A DNA stretch of 64,000 bases from Neorhodopirellula lusitana (GCF_900182915.1 NZ_FXUG01000001.1:62001-126000); one strand, 5' to 3'. Counted from the stretch's first letter, positions 44,562 through 54,098 are shown. Notes: generated from the sequence alone by a model not told the origin. A program made the numbers and translations.

Positions 44562-46517
44562 CTATAGATAGTTGAGTACGGTCATGTTCGCTGTCTGGCC
44601 GATGAACTGCATCGATGCTTGCAGTGCGGCTTGTCTTGCCTGCAGTTCGCTGATGACGCTGGCCAGGTCGGCATCGACTTCATCAGATAGCTGTGATTGC
44701 ATCAGCACGGTTTCGTCTTCAACGGCGGTGCGTAGGTCTTGTAGGTTGGCTGTCCAGACGCCCACGCGACCTCGCGTACGGGAACTGGCGTCGAGGTCTT
44801 CGTCCAGTCTCGCCTGTAAGCGTCCGATCTCTGGAATGTCGTTTTCCCGAACCGCTTTTTCTAAACGCAAGAGTGTGTCAATGGCGCCACCCGCTTCACG
44901 GGGGCTGTAGTCGCTTCCCGTGAGGACCGCGCTGCCGCTGACAACCTCGCTGGTTGCGTCCGCTTCGCCCTGCGGGATCAGACCGAGGCGGGTTCCGACA
45001 TCACTTGTGCCTGGCTGGGTGATGCGGATGGGGTCGGCTCCGGGAGGCGCTGACAGTTCCAGGCCGTTGCCGACCGTGGCCAGTGATAGCCGTACTCGCA
45101 GTGAATCTTGGTTCAGCGGATGGTCCGTCACCGCATCGATCAGCTCTTCGACTGTCTCGACACCTGTTAGTTCGAGTTCCAATTCGACACCATCGGGACG
45201 TGTGATCACGAGATCGGGGCCGTCGGAGTTCAGGGAGACCCCGGTGCCGTGGTTGAGGTCGCTGAACAGGGTTTCTTCATCGGCGGTACGGATACCGAGT
45301 TGGCTCGCCGCATCGCCGCCGTTTTCGCCGATGCTGTAGTCGACGCCTGAAATCAACGCCCGCAATTCAATCCGGCCGGCCGCTTCGTCGAGTTGAGCGT
45401 TCACGCCCGCTCCACTGCGGTTAATCGCAATGATCACGTCGCCGATTGTGTCCGCATCATCCAAGTCAATCGTGAACCGTTCACCACCTTGGTCGATCAC
45501 GATCCCATCGCTCAGGTCCAGCCCCGCGCCGCCGGCTAAGTCGTCGAGCGGAGTGGCTAGGGTAACTTGTGGTGAAAGGCGGTCGCCTACCAGCGGCGGG
45601 GCTTGGTAGCCTTGCGGGTTGGAGATCGCTAAGTCGGCCGCGAGGTAGCCGCCTTCGGTGTCCGCGATTGCAAGAACGCCAGGCAGGGTGTCGGCGTACT
45701 GGATTGTGATCGAGTCGTCCTGGAGTTGCACGCCGAGGGCGCGTCCGTCGAGCCGGACATCTCGAAGAACATCGACGATGTCGCCAATGGTGGAGGCGTT
45801 TCGCAAATCCAGTTCCACTTTTTCTTCACCATCCGAAATGGTGATGACCCCCGGGCGGACACCCACGCCTTGCCGCATGTCAACTAAGCGGGTGTCTTCA
45901 TTCAAAGCCGCGTCGAGGGAGGATCCGGTGTGAAAAACGGAAGCCACGCCGATGGCGCTTTCGCCCGTGACCGTGAACGCGGTGTTGGTTCCGGTGCCCA
46001 CTTTGGTTTGGCCGACGGCATCGGCGCCGTTGAATTGGACGGTGCCATTGGCGTGTTCTAACGCAGACGACGGTTCAAGGACTCCACCGAGTAGCTGGTG
46101 GTCCAGGAACATCGAGTTGCCCGCCGATACGACGGATTCCATGTTTTGGCGAATGGTGATCGCAAGAGCTTCGAGTTCGTTATCGGAGAGCACACTTTGA
46201 GCCGCCTCGACGGCGACGCCTCGAGCCGCAATCAGAGCTGAATCCACTCGGCTTAATGCCGTGTCGGTGGATTGGTAATAGCCTTCGGTCGCATTGGCGT
46301 TGCGAACAATTTGCTCACTTCGCGAGATGCCGCGTTGCAGATCCAGGGCGCGTGCCGCCGCAGCTGGATCGTCGCTCATCTTTTGGACGCTTAGCCCGGT
46401 GCTGAGCTGATCGTAGAGCCCCTGGATCGCGATCTGGTCGTTGTTGAGTTGGTACTGCATCCGCTGACTGTTCAGCGGCGTACTGGTCCGGTTGGTGGCG
46501 ACGGGGAGAAGCGACAT
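44562..46517 (-). CDS. flgL: Flagellar hook-associated protein 3 (FlgL), long form
   Basis: The 651-residue protein has the FlgL/flagellin N-terminal coiled D0-D1 region (RMQYQLNNDQIAIQGLYDQL, then KMSDDPAAAARALDLQRGI) and the matching C-terminal helix (ISELQARQAALQASMQFIGQ, ending TVLNYL). FlgL forms the hook-filament junction. Usual length is 300-400; here an extra central part holds three flagellin-IN-type repeats at about residues 210-270, 305-375 and 400-475 (for example VELDLRNASTIGDIVDVLRD and FTIDLDDADTIGDVIIAINR). No flgK, fliC or other flagellar gene is adjacent, so the gene is an orphan in this window. Confidence 0.9.
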   Translation of the reverse strand: MSLLPVATNRTSTPLNSQRMQYQLNNDQIAIQGLYDQLSTGLSVQKMSDDPAAAARALDLQRGISRSEQIVRNANATEGYYQSTDTALSRVDSALIAARGVAVEAAQSVLSDNELEALAITIRQNMESVVSAGNSMFLDHQLLGGVLEPSSALEHANGTVQFNGADAVGQTKVGTGTNTAFTVTGESAIGVASVFHTGSSLDAALNEDTRLVDMRQGVGVRPGVITISDGEEKVELDLRNASTIGDIVDVLRDVRLDGRALGVQLQDDSITIQYADTLPGVLAIADTEGGYLAADLAISNPQGYQAPPLVGDRLSPQVTLATPLDDLAGGAGLDLSDGIVIDQGGERFTIDLDDADTIGDVIIAINRSGAGVNAQLDEAAGRIELRALISGVDYSIGENGGDAASQLGIRTADEETLFSDLNHGTGVSLNSDGPDLVITRPDGVELELELTGVETVEELIDAVTDHPLNQDSLRVRLSLATVGNGLELSAPPGADPIRITQPGTSDVGTRLGLIPQGEADATSEVVSGSAVLTGSDYSPREAGGAIDTLLRLEKAVRENDIPEIGRLQARLDEDLDASSRTRGRVGVWTANLQDLRTAVEDETVLMQSQLSDEVDADLASVISELQARQAALQASMQFIGQTANMTVLNYL

Positions 46518-46638
46518 TGGCGAGTTTCACTTGAACGGTAGTGTTCGCTGTCGTCAGCGTTCACCAGGACGATCAGAGGGCGGTTCAAACGGAACCCAAT
46601 GTCGTCTTCTTTCGGCACATTGGCCTATTGAACTCAAG

Positions 46639-48495
46639 TCAATTCGTTCCGCCACTGGCCGCACCCGCCAAACTGGGGGAATCTGCTGGCATGGGCTCGC
46701 TGCCACCCAGGCCCGCTTTTCGGTCTCGGATCAGCAAACTTGTTAGGTCGCTCCGCCGGACTGTCGCAATCAATCGGTGCGGTGATTCGTCCGTCACGAC
46801 TGGAACGCAGTCATCCGAGGTGTGACGGAAGAGTGCGACTGCGTCACGCACCGGTTGTGACGGGCGCAACAGGATTTCTGGTGGAGTGGCCAGGTCACCG
46901 GCACATATCAGGTGGTCGGATTGCGGGTCAAAGAATGCTTGGTTGAGAAGGTCAAAACGAATCAAGCCGACGATGCAGCGATCGGAATCGACGACCGGGA
47001 ATGTATTGTCATGGGAATGCTCGACAAAATGAACGACTTCATTAAAGTCGGCGTTCTCGGCGATCCCTTGGACGGTGCGCCGCATCACCTGCTCCACTCG
47101 CATGCGTTCGGATAGCGCAGTTTTCTTGTCCAGCAAGCCCGCCGAACCGGCCAGGCGAGTGACCACATTGCGCAGCGCGCTGAGAGGCGTGCCGAACGTG
47201 TGATGAATCGAATTGGCGATCGGCATCTCGCCGCTTCGCAATACCGCCGCACGGGTTAGCAGTGGACCGAAGATCTCAAAGACGACCACCGTCCCCAGAA
47301 TGATGGTTTGGACATTGCCAACGATTTCAGGATTTCGGGAAGTTGCCGTGGCACTCAACGAGATCGCGACACCGGCTTGTGCCAACAGACCTGGGCCAAG
47401 CCAATTCCGGATTTCGGGTGAGGCTTCGGTGCGTGAAGCAACTGCCCAGACACCAATCACTTTGCCTAGGCTGCGGAGGATGACGTAGGCCGCGCCGACC
47501 AAGCCCACATCCCACAGCAACGCCAGGTTGAGCTCGGAACCGTGTACCGAAAAGAACATCACGGTCAACAATCCGCCAATGGAATCGAATCGTGCGGTGA
47601 TCTTCGCGGTGCCACTGGATGAGTTGACGACGACGAACCCAACGACCAAAAACACCAGCATGTACGGCAGTTGCCATTGTTCACTGAGTCCGAGTAGCAG
47701 TGCTGTCATCGCGACAAGCAACACCAGCCAACGCCGCGTGTGCAGCACTTCGCAAGCGTAGCTCATCACCAAACCGCCGACCAAGCCAAGGGTGAATGCC
47801 CCACCGAGTGACTGCACCAGTCGTAACAAGGTTGACGCGATGGAACTTGCATCGATCGCATTGGCACCCGAAGCGTTGGCCAGTTCGATTCCTAGCCAAA
47901 CCAGTTCGAAAGCGACGACGGCGACCAGGTTGTTCAGCGTGACAAGGGTGCCGGTCAGGCTGGTGACGGGGCCTTCCGCATTGGTTTCACGCAGCACAAA
48001 CATGGTTGTTGCGGGCGCGGTGGCGAGTGCCAGCGTGCCAAGCAACACCGCTTGGGCCAGGGTCATGCCGCAAAAGTAGGTGCCGACCGTGACGAGTAGA
48101 CCCGTTAACACCAGTTCCCCAATCGACAGCGGGATCGCGCGACGGGCGATGCGGCGGATCTGGTCGAACGGAAAGAGCGTGCCCAAATAGAACAACACCA
48201 ATGCCATGGCGAGCTTGGTCAGTGGCTCGAGGAACCGGTAGTGATCGTGTGGCACGATATCAAATGCGCTCTGGCCGAGCAGCATACCGGCAACCAAATA
48301 GGCTGTGACCTTGGGAAGCCGTAGCATCTCGCTGGCGACGCCTGCCAGCAAACTTGCCCCCAGTAGCAAGCCCACCGTGGTCGCGATGTGGATTGCGTCG
48401 GCAGGATGGCCGACCACGCCGCTTGCCGTCGATTCGATGCTGCCCGCCGCAATCGCAATCGCTTGATCGACCGATGTATCAGCAAGAAATCTCAT
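46639..48495 (-). CDS. CPA2-family cation:proton antiporter with CBS domains
   Basis: The 618-residue protein has a membrane domain of about 11-12 segments (residues about 35-430) of the Na/H exchanger CPA2 type (KVTAYLVAGMLLGQSAFDI; LALATAPATTMFVLRETNAEG). A C-terminal soluble part follows with two CBS repeats (about 480-600: VMRRTVQGIAENADFNEVV, ... VVDSDRCIVGLIRFDLLNQ and LRPSQPVRDAVALFRHTSD). CBS pairs often bind adenine nucleotides and gate transport. The likely role is exchange of K+ or Na+ for H+, with ion specificity unknown; TrkA-type NAD domains common in KefB are absent. The N-terminus also has a hydrophobic AIAIAAGSI segment that could be a short first helix. It stands alone. Confidence 0.88.
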   Translation of the reverse strand: MRFLADTSVDQAIAIAAGSIESTASGVVGHPADAIHIATTVGLLLGASLLAGVASEMLRLPKVTAYLVAGMLLGQSAFDIVPHDHYRFLEPLTKLAMALVLFYLGTLFPFDQIRRIARRAIPLSIGELVLTGLLVTVGTYFCGMTLAQAVLLGTLALATAPATTMFVLRETNAEGPVTSLTGTLVTLNNLVAVVAFELVWLGIELANASGANAIDASSIASTLLRLVQSLGGAFTLGLVGGLVMSYACEVLHTRRWLVLLVAMTALLLGLSEQWQLPYMLVFLVVGFVVVNSSSGTAKITARFDSIGGLLTVMFFSVHGSELNLALLWDVGLVGAAYVILRSLGKVIGVWAVASRTEASPEIRNWLGPGLLAQAGVAISLSATATSRNPEIVGNVQTIILGTVVVFEIFGPLLTRAAVLRSGEMPIANSIHHTFGTPLSALRNVVTRLAGSAGLLDKKTALSERMRVEQVMRRTVQGIAENADFNEVVHFVEHSHDNTFPVVDSDRCIVGLIRFDLLNQAFFDPQSDHLICAGDLATPPEILLRPSQPVRDAVALFRHTSDDCVPVVTDESPHRLIATVRRSDLTSLLIRDRKAGLGGSEPMPADSPSLAGAASGGTN

Positions 48496-48683
48496 GGGCG
48501 GCGACGAGGGGAAGGAGCAATAAAGAGCGGAAGTCGCAGTGGGGAAGGTACAGCAGTTTACCTGATCGCTGTCGTCGGCCCCAGATCAGCTGGTTGGAAG
48601 CCCATTCCGGCTCTCAATCGCGAAATGATTTACGGTGGGTTTAGTTTTTAACGACCCGGAAAAGACGGGTGAAAACGCCTCGC

Positions 48684-49292
48684 TTACTCTACGATCGCGG
48701 CGGTTTGGCCCCATTTGCCGGCGAACGTGAACTCGCTGAGCGCTCGACGTTTTCGCGGACCCGATTGACGATCTTCCAACGCCTTGGCTTCGTCGCCGGT
48801 TGGGGGTGATGCATCTGGGTAGCCGATGGCAATCGCTGTTTGAGGTTCGTGATCGTCATCGATGCCGAAGACGTGGCGAGCTTGGCTGAGATTAATGCCG
48901 CCCATTTGGTGAGCCTGCAGGCCGAGTGCGGCCGCCTGTAAAGCCATGTGAGCGGCGGCGGCACCAAGGTCATGCAAGGCAACGCGATTCGGTTTCTGGT
49001 TCCTTCGAAAAGTAGGACGCATGACCGAAATCATTAGCACGCCAGCGTTACTGGCCCAACCCTGGTTCGCTTCCATCAGGCACCTCACCATTGCCTGGAA
49101 AGCGTTGGTGTCCTGGCGCTGTGCGATGATCCAGGCCCAAGGTTGATCGTTGAAACTACTGGCTGCCCAGCGTGCCGCTTCCAAGCATGTCAGGATCTTT
49201 TCGTCTTCAACCGCTCTTGGCTCAAATCGATAGGGGCTCCAGCGTTCGGCGATTTCGTTGATCACCGGATGAGCGACAGGGTTAGTACTCAT
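48684..49292 (-). CDS. Nitroreductase-family flavoprotein
   Basis: The 202-residue protein is a small nitroreductase-type FMN enzyme: RWSPYRFEPRAVEDEKILTC, then EAARWAASSFNDQPWAW with the FMN-binding Ser/Asn residues, and a C-terminal half with AAAAHMALQAAALGLQAHQM and TAIAIGYPDASP. Family members reduce nitro groups, quinones or flavins with NAD(P)H; the SSFNDQPW form is that of the Bacillus/planctomycete subgroup often annotated only as nitroreductase. It appears to be a single-gene unit with about 190-230 bases on each side. Confidence 0.88.
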   Translation of the reverse strand: MSTNPVAHPVINEIAERWSPYRFEPRAVEDEKILTCLEAARWAASSFNDQPWAWIIAQRQDTNAFQAMVRCLMEANQGWASNAGVLMISVMRPTFRRNQKPNRVALHDLGAAAAHMALQAAALGLQAHQMGGINLSQARHVFGIDDDHEPQTAIAIGYPDASPPTGDEAKALEDRQSGPRKRRALSEFTFAGKWGQTAAIVE

Positions 49293-49518
49293 ATTGGAAG
49301 TCCCCAGAAGATTGGTTGAAGTGAGGACAGAGTATAACCCGGCGAAGCCTTCGCTGTGTTCGTGCGTGGTATTCCGCTAACGGGCACGACGCGTGTCCCC
49401 AAACGCGAGATTTCAGGGGTTTGGCTAGCAACGAATGTTCAAATCCACCGCAAGGGATGGCTGTTCTAGAAGCCTTGCTTTCCCATGGAACCGCGGCTGC
49501 AAGCGTGGGCGTTGGAGC

Positions 49519-49974
49519 CTAGAGATCGGTGAAGTTGCGAGGGCGGATTTGATAGAACAACGCCTTCTTCTGATCCGGCAGGGAGAAGTCAAAGCCACAA
49601 GAACGCAGGAAGTCTTCGGACGAACTGATCGCAAGAACTTCCATGATCCCGAGTGACTTTGCACGGTCGATGCACATGCCGACCAGGCGGCGTCCCACCC
49701 CGTGCCGCTGGACGTTCGGGTGAACGGCCAAGCATTGCAGTTCGGCTAGTTTGGGTGAATAAATTTCAACCGCAGAAAAGCCCATGCAGCGTTCTTCGCT
49801 CATCGCGACGAAACCGTGCCGCGTCAGCTCAATGACCTCAGCCTCACTTCGGCCTAACAGTAAACGCTGGGCCACAAAAGGACGCATCAACGCGTGAATT
49901 GCCGGTGCATCGCCCGGCAAGGCCTGCCGGAGCTCGCAAGAAACAGGGGCAATGGAATCGTCCGGTGTATTCAT
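49519..49974 (-). CDS. GNAT N-acetyltransferase, ArgA-like
   Basis: The 151-residue protein is a single GNAT domain: CELRQALPGDAPAIHALMRP, then VAMSEERCMGFSAVEIYSPK, LAELQCLAVHPNVQRHGVGR with the acetyl-CoA-binding QRHGVGRRLV loop, and FLRSCGFDFSLPDQKKALFY. The LQCLAVHP and FxxCGF blocks match the short glutamate N-acetyltransferase type (ArgA/ArgH-A-like) that makes N-acetylglutamate for arginine synthesis; another acyl acceptor is possible. The start codon lies 4 bases from the palindromic element at 49978-50113, which therefore supplies its 5' leader. Confidence 0.8.
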   Translation of the reverse strand: MNTPDDSIAPVSCELRQALPGDAPAIHALMRPFVAQRLLLGRSEAEVIELTRHGFVAMSEERCMGFSAVEIYSPKLAELQCLAVHPNVQRHGVGRRLVGMCIDRAKSLGIMEVLAISSSEDFLRSCGFDFSLPDQKKALFYQIRPRNFTDL

Positions 49975-49977
49975 TTA

Positions 49978-50113
49978 GGAATTGTCCCGAAATAACTTCC
50001 CGAATTGTGTGTAGCCGATGTCGCCAGAATTCGGGGAAACGCCGTTCGCTCTGAAATCTGGTTTGTCTGAACTCTAGTGAGTCCAGCTACGGATTTTGGT
50101 TCGGGACGGTTCC
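49978..50113. mobile_element. Palindromic MITE-like element, copy 2 (136 bp)
   Basis: The ends GGAATTGTCCCGAA (left) and, read in reverse, GGAACCGTCCCGAA (right) match at 12 of 14 positions. Internal arms are GTAGCCGATGTCGCCAGAAT at 50011-50030 (extending to 50036) and the opposing arm at 50065-50090, read in reverse GTAGCTGGACTCACTAGAGT. It aligns over its whole length with copy 1 (17426-17607) read in reverse. Flanking TTA on both sides (ATTTA before GGAA, TTAG after TTCC) is a possible 3-bp target duplication. It lies between the GNAT gene and phoU, entirely non-coding. Confidence 0.72.
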
Positions 50114-50137
50114 TTAGTGGGGTTTTAGCGAGGAAAA

Positions 50138-50806
50138 CTAGGTCTGGGCACTCACCTCTCGGTGGCGAATGATTTCGCCGGTGACCAAGTAAATCGTTTC
50201 TTCAGCGACATGGGAAGCCATGTCAGCGATTCTTTCTAGAGAACGTGACGCGCTGAAGCAATGGACCGCTGCTTCGACTTGTTCGGGATCTTCCCGCATC
50301 AACTGTTGCAATTCTTCGATTAACTCGACGTTCAAACGGTCAACTTCTTGGTCCGAAGCGATCACTTTTTGGGCGAGTTCGGAGTCCGCATCCAAAAAGG
50401 AATCTAATGACAGTCGCACCATTTCGATGACCGCACGGACCATCGGGGTGAGGTCATCTGGGACGCGGAACAACGGAAAGAAGTCCAGTGATTTACTGCG
50501 TTCCGAAATGCTGCACGCCAAATCGGCCATCCGTTCCAGGTCACCGTTGATCTTGATCGCCGTGGTCAACCATCGCAGGTCAGCGGAAACCGGTTGGTGC
50601 AGGGCCAACAATTTCAAGCATTCTTCTTCGATTCGAATGTCGTTGGCATCGACTTGGTCGTCACTGGCGATGACTTGATTGGCTAGGTCGGGACGTCGTT
50701 CCACCAGTGACCGAACTGACAATCCGATCATCTGCTCAACGATCCCAAATTGATCAACCAGGTCAGTGCGAAGGTCCGAGATGGCCCGGTCTAAATGCTT
50801 GCTCAT
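50138..50806 (-). CDS. phoU: Phosphate-signalling regulator PhoU
   Basis: The 222-residue protein is PhoU: two similar three-helix halves, each with the metal-binding E/DxxxD region (VIASDDQVDANDIRIEEECL in the first, VIASDQEVDRLNVELIEELQ in the second) and RSLERIADMASHVAEETIY near the end. PhoU links the Pst transporter to the PhoR sensor kinase and limits phosphate uptake. It is the last gene of the pst unit, 174 bases after pstB. Two stem-loops lie between them. Confidence 0.93.
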   Translation of the reverse strand: MSKHLDRAISDLRTDLVDQFGIVEQMIGLSVRSLVERRPDLANQVIASDDQVDANDIRIEEECLKLLALHQPVSADLRWLTTAIKINGDLERMADLACSISERSKSLDFFPLFRVPDDLTPMVRAVIEMVRLSLDSFLDADSELAQKVIASDQEVDRLNVELIEELQQLMREDPEQVEAAVHCFSASRSLERIADMASHVAEETIYLVTGEIIRHREVSAQT

Positions 50807-50920
50807 CGAAAATCCGAATGGTGGTTCTCAAAACTGATAGCGCACGCTTGGATGGCAGCCATCCGGTGCGTTTGACGAAAGTTTTCGTCAGATAGAAACG
50901 GCAACCGACTGGGTCGGAAG

Positions 50921-50972
50921 GTTCCTGGAACACAAGCGGACCAGGAACGATATCTGGCTTTTAGCCAAATAT
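50921..50972 (-). promoter_or_regulatory. Tandem stem-loops between pstB and phoU
   Basis: GTTCCTGG (50921-50928) pairs perfectly with CCAGGAAC (50941-50948) around a 12-base loop. Directly beside it TGGCT (50955-50959) pairs with AGCCA (50963-50967), and ATAT on both outer ends extends the stem across one mismatch (50950-50972). The second begins 8 bases after the pstB stop. They could stabilise the pstB mRNA end or partly terminate before phoU. Confidence 0.6.
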
Positions 50973-50980
50973 GCTTGCGA

Positions 50981-51829
50981 TCAACCGAAGCGTCCACGAA
51001 CGTAATCGTCCGTTCGCTTCTCTTTTGGTTTGGTAAAGACGTCGTCGGTCGGACCCGATTCCACGAGTTGGCCTTCGAAGAAGAACGCCGTTTGGTCACT
51101 GCAACGACTGGCTTGTTGCATGTTGTGGGTCACCATCACGATGGTGTATTGCTCACGCAGTTCGTAGATCAAATCTTCGATCGCCAGAGTACTGGCCGGG
51201 TCCAATGCGGAACACGGTTCGTCCATCAGCAACACTTCCGGACCCACTGCGATGGCTCGGGCGATGCAGAGTCGTTGTTGTTGTCCACCGGACAATCCCA
51301 AAGCCGGTGCGTGCAGACGGTCCTTGACTTCATCCCACACCGCCGCTTTGCGAAGCGACCATTCCACCAACTCTTCCAATTCGGATCGTCGCAACTTCAT
51401 GTGAAGTCGTGGGCCAAAGGCGACGTTGTCAAAAATTGATTTGGGAAAGGGATTGGGTTTTTGGAACACCATGCCGACCAGACGGCGCATGTGCACGACG
51501 TCGGTTGACTTAGCCAAAATATCGAGGTCATCCAACCTCATGATGCCCTTGCTGTGGGCGGTCGGCACGATGTCGTTCATCCGGTTGATCCAGCGAAGCA
51601 AAGTACTTTTGCCGCACCCGGAAGGGCCGATGAAGGCGGTGACTTGATTTCGAGGAATCTCCAGCGACAGGTTGTGGATCGCTTGGAAGGCTCCGTACCA
51701 CGCATCGAAATTGGCAATCTCGATGCAGGTCTCGGCCACCGGCGAATCGGAAACGTTCTGGCCGTTTCCCTGTGGAGCCGGATTGGTCAGATTCGAAGGA
51801 GCAGACTCGGTCATGGAAGTGGGCAACAT
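50981..51829 (-). CDS. pstB: Phosphate ABC transporter ATP-binding protein PstB
   Basis: A longer frame reaches 52207, but it lies across the opposite part of pstA, so I place the start at ATG 51829 (282 residues; ATG 51814 is the alternative). Features: [20 protein letters not shown], Walker [10 protein letters not shown], the signature [15 protein letters not shown], Walker [14 protein letters not shown] and the H-loop [14 protein letters not shown]. It powers high-affinity phosphate import. The N-terminal stretch before the fold (about 30 residues, Ser/Asn/Pro rich) is longer than usual. It starts 59 bases after the pstA stop. Confidence 0.93.
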   Translation of the reverse strand: MLPTSMTESAPSNLTNPAPQGNGQNVSDSPVAETCIEIANFDAWYGAFQAIHNLSLEIPRNQVTAFIGPSGCGKSTLLRWINRMNDIVPTAHSKGIMRLDDLDILAKSTDVVHMRRLVGMVFQKPNPFPKSIFDNVAFGPRLHMKLRRSELEELVEWSLRKAAVWDEVKDRLHAPALGLSGGQQQRLCIARAIAVGPEVLLMDEPCSALDPASTLAIEDLIYELREQYTIVMVTHNMQQASRCSDQTAFFFEGQLVESGPTDDVFTKPKEKRTDDYVRGRFG

Positions 51830-51888
51830 CAGAGGGCCACAATTAGTTTCAGAGGGAATACAGATTGTAAGTGGAACACGCTGTGTGG

Positions 51889-53154
51889 TTATTCCAGTCT
51901 CAGTTTTTGACGCAAATAAATCGCGACTGAATTGACAAGAAGCAGTACGACTAGCAAAACGATAATTGCCGCCGCAGCCAACTCTTGATAAGTCGCCTGT
52001 TGTAGCCCCGCCCAGTTGAAAATCAGCACAGGCATGGTCACGACATTGTCCATTAGGTTCTGGGGACCGGTGCTTTTCGCGACGGTAGCCCCCAAAACCA
52101 CTAGAATCGGTGCCGCTTCGCCAGTTGCTCGTCCCATCGCCAAAATTGCCCCGGTCATGATGCCGGGGACGGCTGCGGGTAACGATACATTGCGAACCGT
52201 TTGCCATTTTGTCGCACCCAGTCCGTACGAGGCTTCTCGCAGCGACGGTGAGACGCCACGCAGGGCTTCTTGGGACGCGATGATCACGATCGGCAAAATC
52301 ACGAGCGACAGCGTCAGGCCAGCGGCCAAGAAGCTACGTCCGAATGGAATGCGGAAGTAATTCCATGACGTCTTCGCGTAGGCACCGCCAATTTGGTTCA
52401 GTTTGACGGTATGGCGGCGAACGTTCTTGTCCTTCGGTTTGGGTTGCCCACCTTTCGGATCCCAAACGGCGATCTGAATCGGGTTGCCATCTCGGTCCTC
52501 CGCCTCGATGGGCCCGGTGACTTGGAAGGTCGCCTGTTCCAAGTCAGTTTGCGGAACCAGGACCGTGTGCCCGCCACCACCGAGAGTGAGGACTTGGTAG
52601 TAGCGTTCCACGCCCATCAACTCAGTGCCGCTGGAGCCGTTGACTTGGATTTGCCCAAACACGTTGAACATGAACACAAACAGGCTCAAGCCTAGTAGGC
52701 CGTAAACGATCGATGGGACGCCAGCCAAGTTGCTGATGTTCAGGTTGATGAACCCGTGCAGGTAACGCAGCCACCGATTAGTGGGTTTGAACTCTTCCAA
52801 GAAAATCGCCGTGCCGACGCCTAAGGGCAGCGCGGCGAGAGCACAAACAGCACAGATTGAAAGCGAGCCGACGATCGCTGGATACATCCCCGATGTTTCA
52901 GGGGCCAACGCACTGTGCGATCCCTTCAACAGCGTGGGCGTGAGTCGCGATGATCCTTGATAGAAAATCGAGATCAACAACACGACCAGGACAACGACGC
53001 TAAGCATCGAGATCATCACGCATAGCCAATAAAACATTCGGCTAAAGCGTTTTCGACGAGCCGAGTTTTGAACCGCTTCGGCTGTCGCGGAAGCTCCTTT
53101 GCGAATCGCCGCCGGTATCGGCTTGGCGTTCGGGGCTGCGGTTGAAATGCTCAC
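51889..53154 (-). CDS. pstA: Phosphate ABC transporter permease PstA, with insertion
   Basis: The 421-residue protein has the PstA membrane segments ([20 protein letters not shown] near the start; [16 protein letters not shown]) and the EAA-type cytoplasmic loop ([20 protein letters not shown]) that contacts PstB. PstA is usually about 290-300 residues; here roughly 100 residues (about 170-275) are inserted between membrane segments, hydrophilic and predicted to lie outside the membrane (starting [19 protein letters not shown] and containing [18 protein letters not shown]). It overlaps the pstC stop by 4 bases (ATGA). Confidence 0.92.
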   Translation of the reverse strand: MSISTAAPNAKPIPAAIRKGASATAEAVQNSARRKRFSRMFYWLCVMISMLSVVVLVVLLISIFYQGSSRLTPTLLKGSHSALAPETSGMYPAIVGSLSICAVCALAALPLGVGTAIFLEEFKPTNRWLRYLHGFINLNISNLAGVPSIVYGLLGLSLFVFMFNVFGQIQVNGSSGTELMGVERYYQVLTLGGGGHTVLVPQTDLEQATFQVTGPIEAEDRDGNPIQIAVWDPKGGQPKPKDKNVRRHTVKLNQIGGAYAKTSWNYFRIPFGRSFLAAGLTLSLVILPIVIIASQEALRGVSPSLREASYGLGATKWQTVRNVSLPAAVPGIMTGAILAMGRATGEAAPILVVLGATVAKSTGPQNLMDNVVTMPVLIFNWAGLQQATYQELAAAAIIVLLVVLLLVNSVAIYLRQKLRLE

Positions 53155-54098
53155 TGGTAAGCCTCCTGGTAACGTCGACGGACGAGTTGACCCACCAAGG
53201 TCATCCCAAAGGTGATGACAAACAGGGTGATTGCAACGCCATAAAGGCTGAAGTACTGGACGGTGCCATATTCGTTTTCGCTCTTGATCATCTCGACAAT
53301 AAAGCCGGTCATCGTTTGCGATTGTGCTCGAGGATCAAAGGTGAAGGTTGCCCGAGTCCCCGCCGCCAGTGCGACCACCATGGTCTCGCCAATGGCACGG
53401 CTAAAGGCCAATAGGAATGCCGAAACGATTCCCGAGAGTGCCGCCGGAACGACGACCTTCACGCTGGTTTCAAAGGGGGTGCATCCCAAGCCATAAGCTC
53501 CTTCTCGCAATGCACGTGGGACCGCATGCAGAGCGTCTTCGGACAGGCTGCATACCATCGGCAAGCACAGAATGCCGACCGCGATCCCAGCACTGGTGGC
53601 GTTGAACGTGTCGAAGATGCCACCGGTCATCCACTGCAGACCTGGGCTGATCACCAAAATGGCGAAGTAACCCAAAACCACCGTGGGGATACCCGCGATC
53701 ACTTCAAGCGTCGGTTTCAGAATGGCACGAACGCGTTTGCTCGCGAATTCGCTTAGGTAAATGGCGGTCACCAACCCACATGGCAGAGCGATGATCATCG
53801 CAATGAAGGTGACTCGCAAGGTTCCCGACAGGAGCGGCCAAATGCCAAACTCCGCATTTTCGATTTCCTTACTCTGCAGAGCCGACCATTCCGTGCCAGT
53901 GAAAAAACTGGTCAAGCTGACATGTTCCGAATTGAAAAAGTGCCAACTTTCGCCAATCAGCATCGCAAGGATACCAATGGTGATTCCGACGGTCATCAAC
54001 GCACAGAGGGCAAGTAACGCGACCATCAGGCGTTCCTGCAATTCGCCGGCTCCGGTGGACCGAAACTGGCGATTCTGTAATGCAGCAGGGCGGTTCAA
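53151..54098 (-). CDS. pstC: Phosphate ABC transporter permease PstC
   Basis: The 315-residue protein has six membrane segments and the EAA loop (LREGAYGLGCTPFETSVKVV), and the permease blocks SEFASKRVRAILKPTLEVI and TVVLGYFAILVISPGLQWM. With PstA it forms the membrane channel of the phosphate transporter. Length is typical. It follows pstS by 72 bases, with a strong stem-loop in the gap, and overlaps pstA by 4 bases. Confidence 0.94.
   Translation of the reverse strand: MNRPAALQNRQFRSTGAGELQERLMVALLALCALMTVGITIGILAMLIGESWHFFNSEHVSLTSFFTGTEWSALQSKEIENAEFGIWPLLSGTLRVTFIAMIIALPCGLVTAIYLSEFASKRVRAILKPTLEVIAGIPTVVLGYFAILVISPGLQWMTGGIFDTFNATSAGIAVGILCLPMVCSLSEDALHAVPRALREGAYGLGCTPFETSVKVVVPAALSGIVSAFLLAFSRAIGETMVVALAAGTRATFTFDPRAQSQTMTGFIVEMIKSENEYGTVQYFSLYGVAITLFVITFGMTLVGQLVRRRYQEAYQ

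Noticed and set aside
51830..52207. 126-codon N-terminal extension of pstB
   Set aside because: It overlaps the end of pstA on the same strand in another frame and is not PstB-like; ATG 51829 gives normal length.
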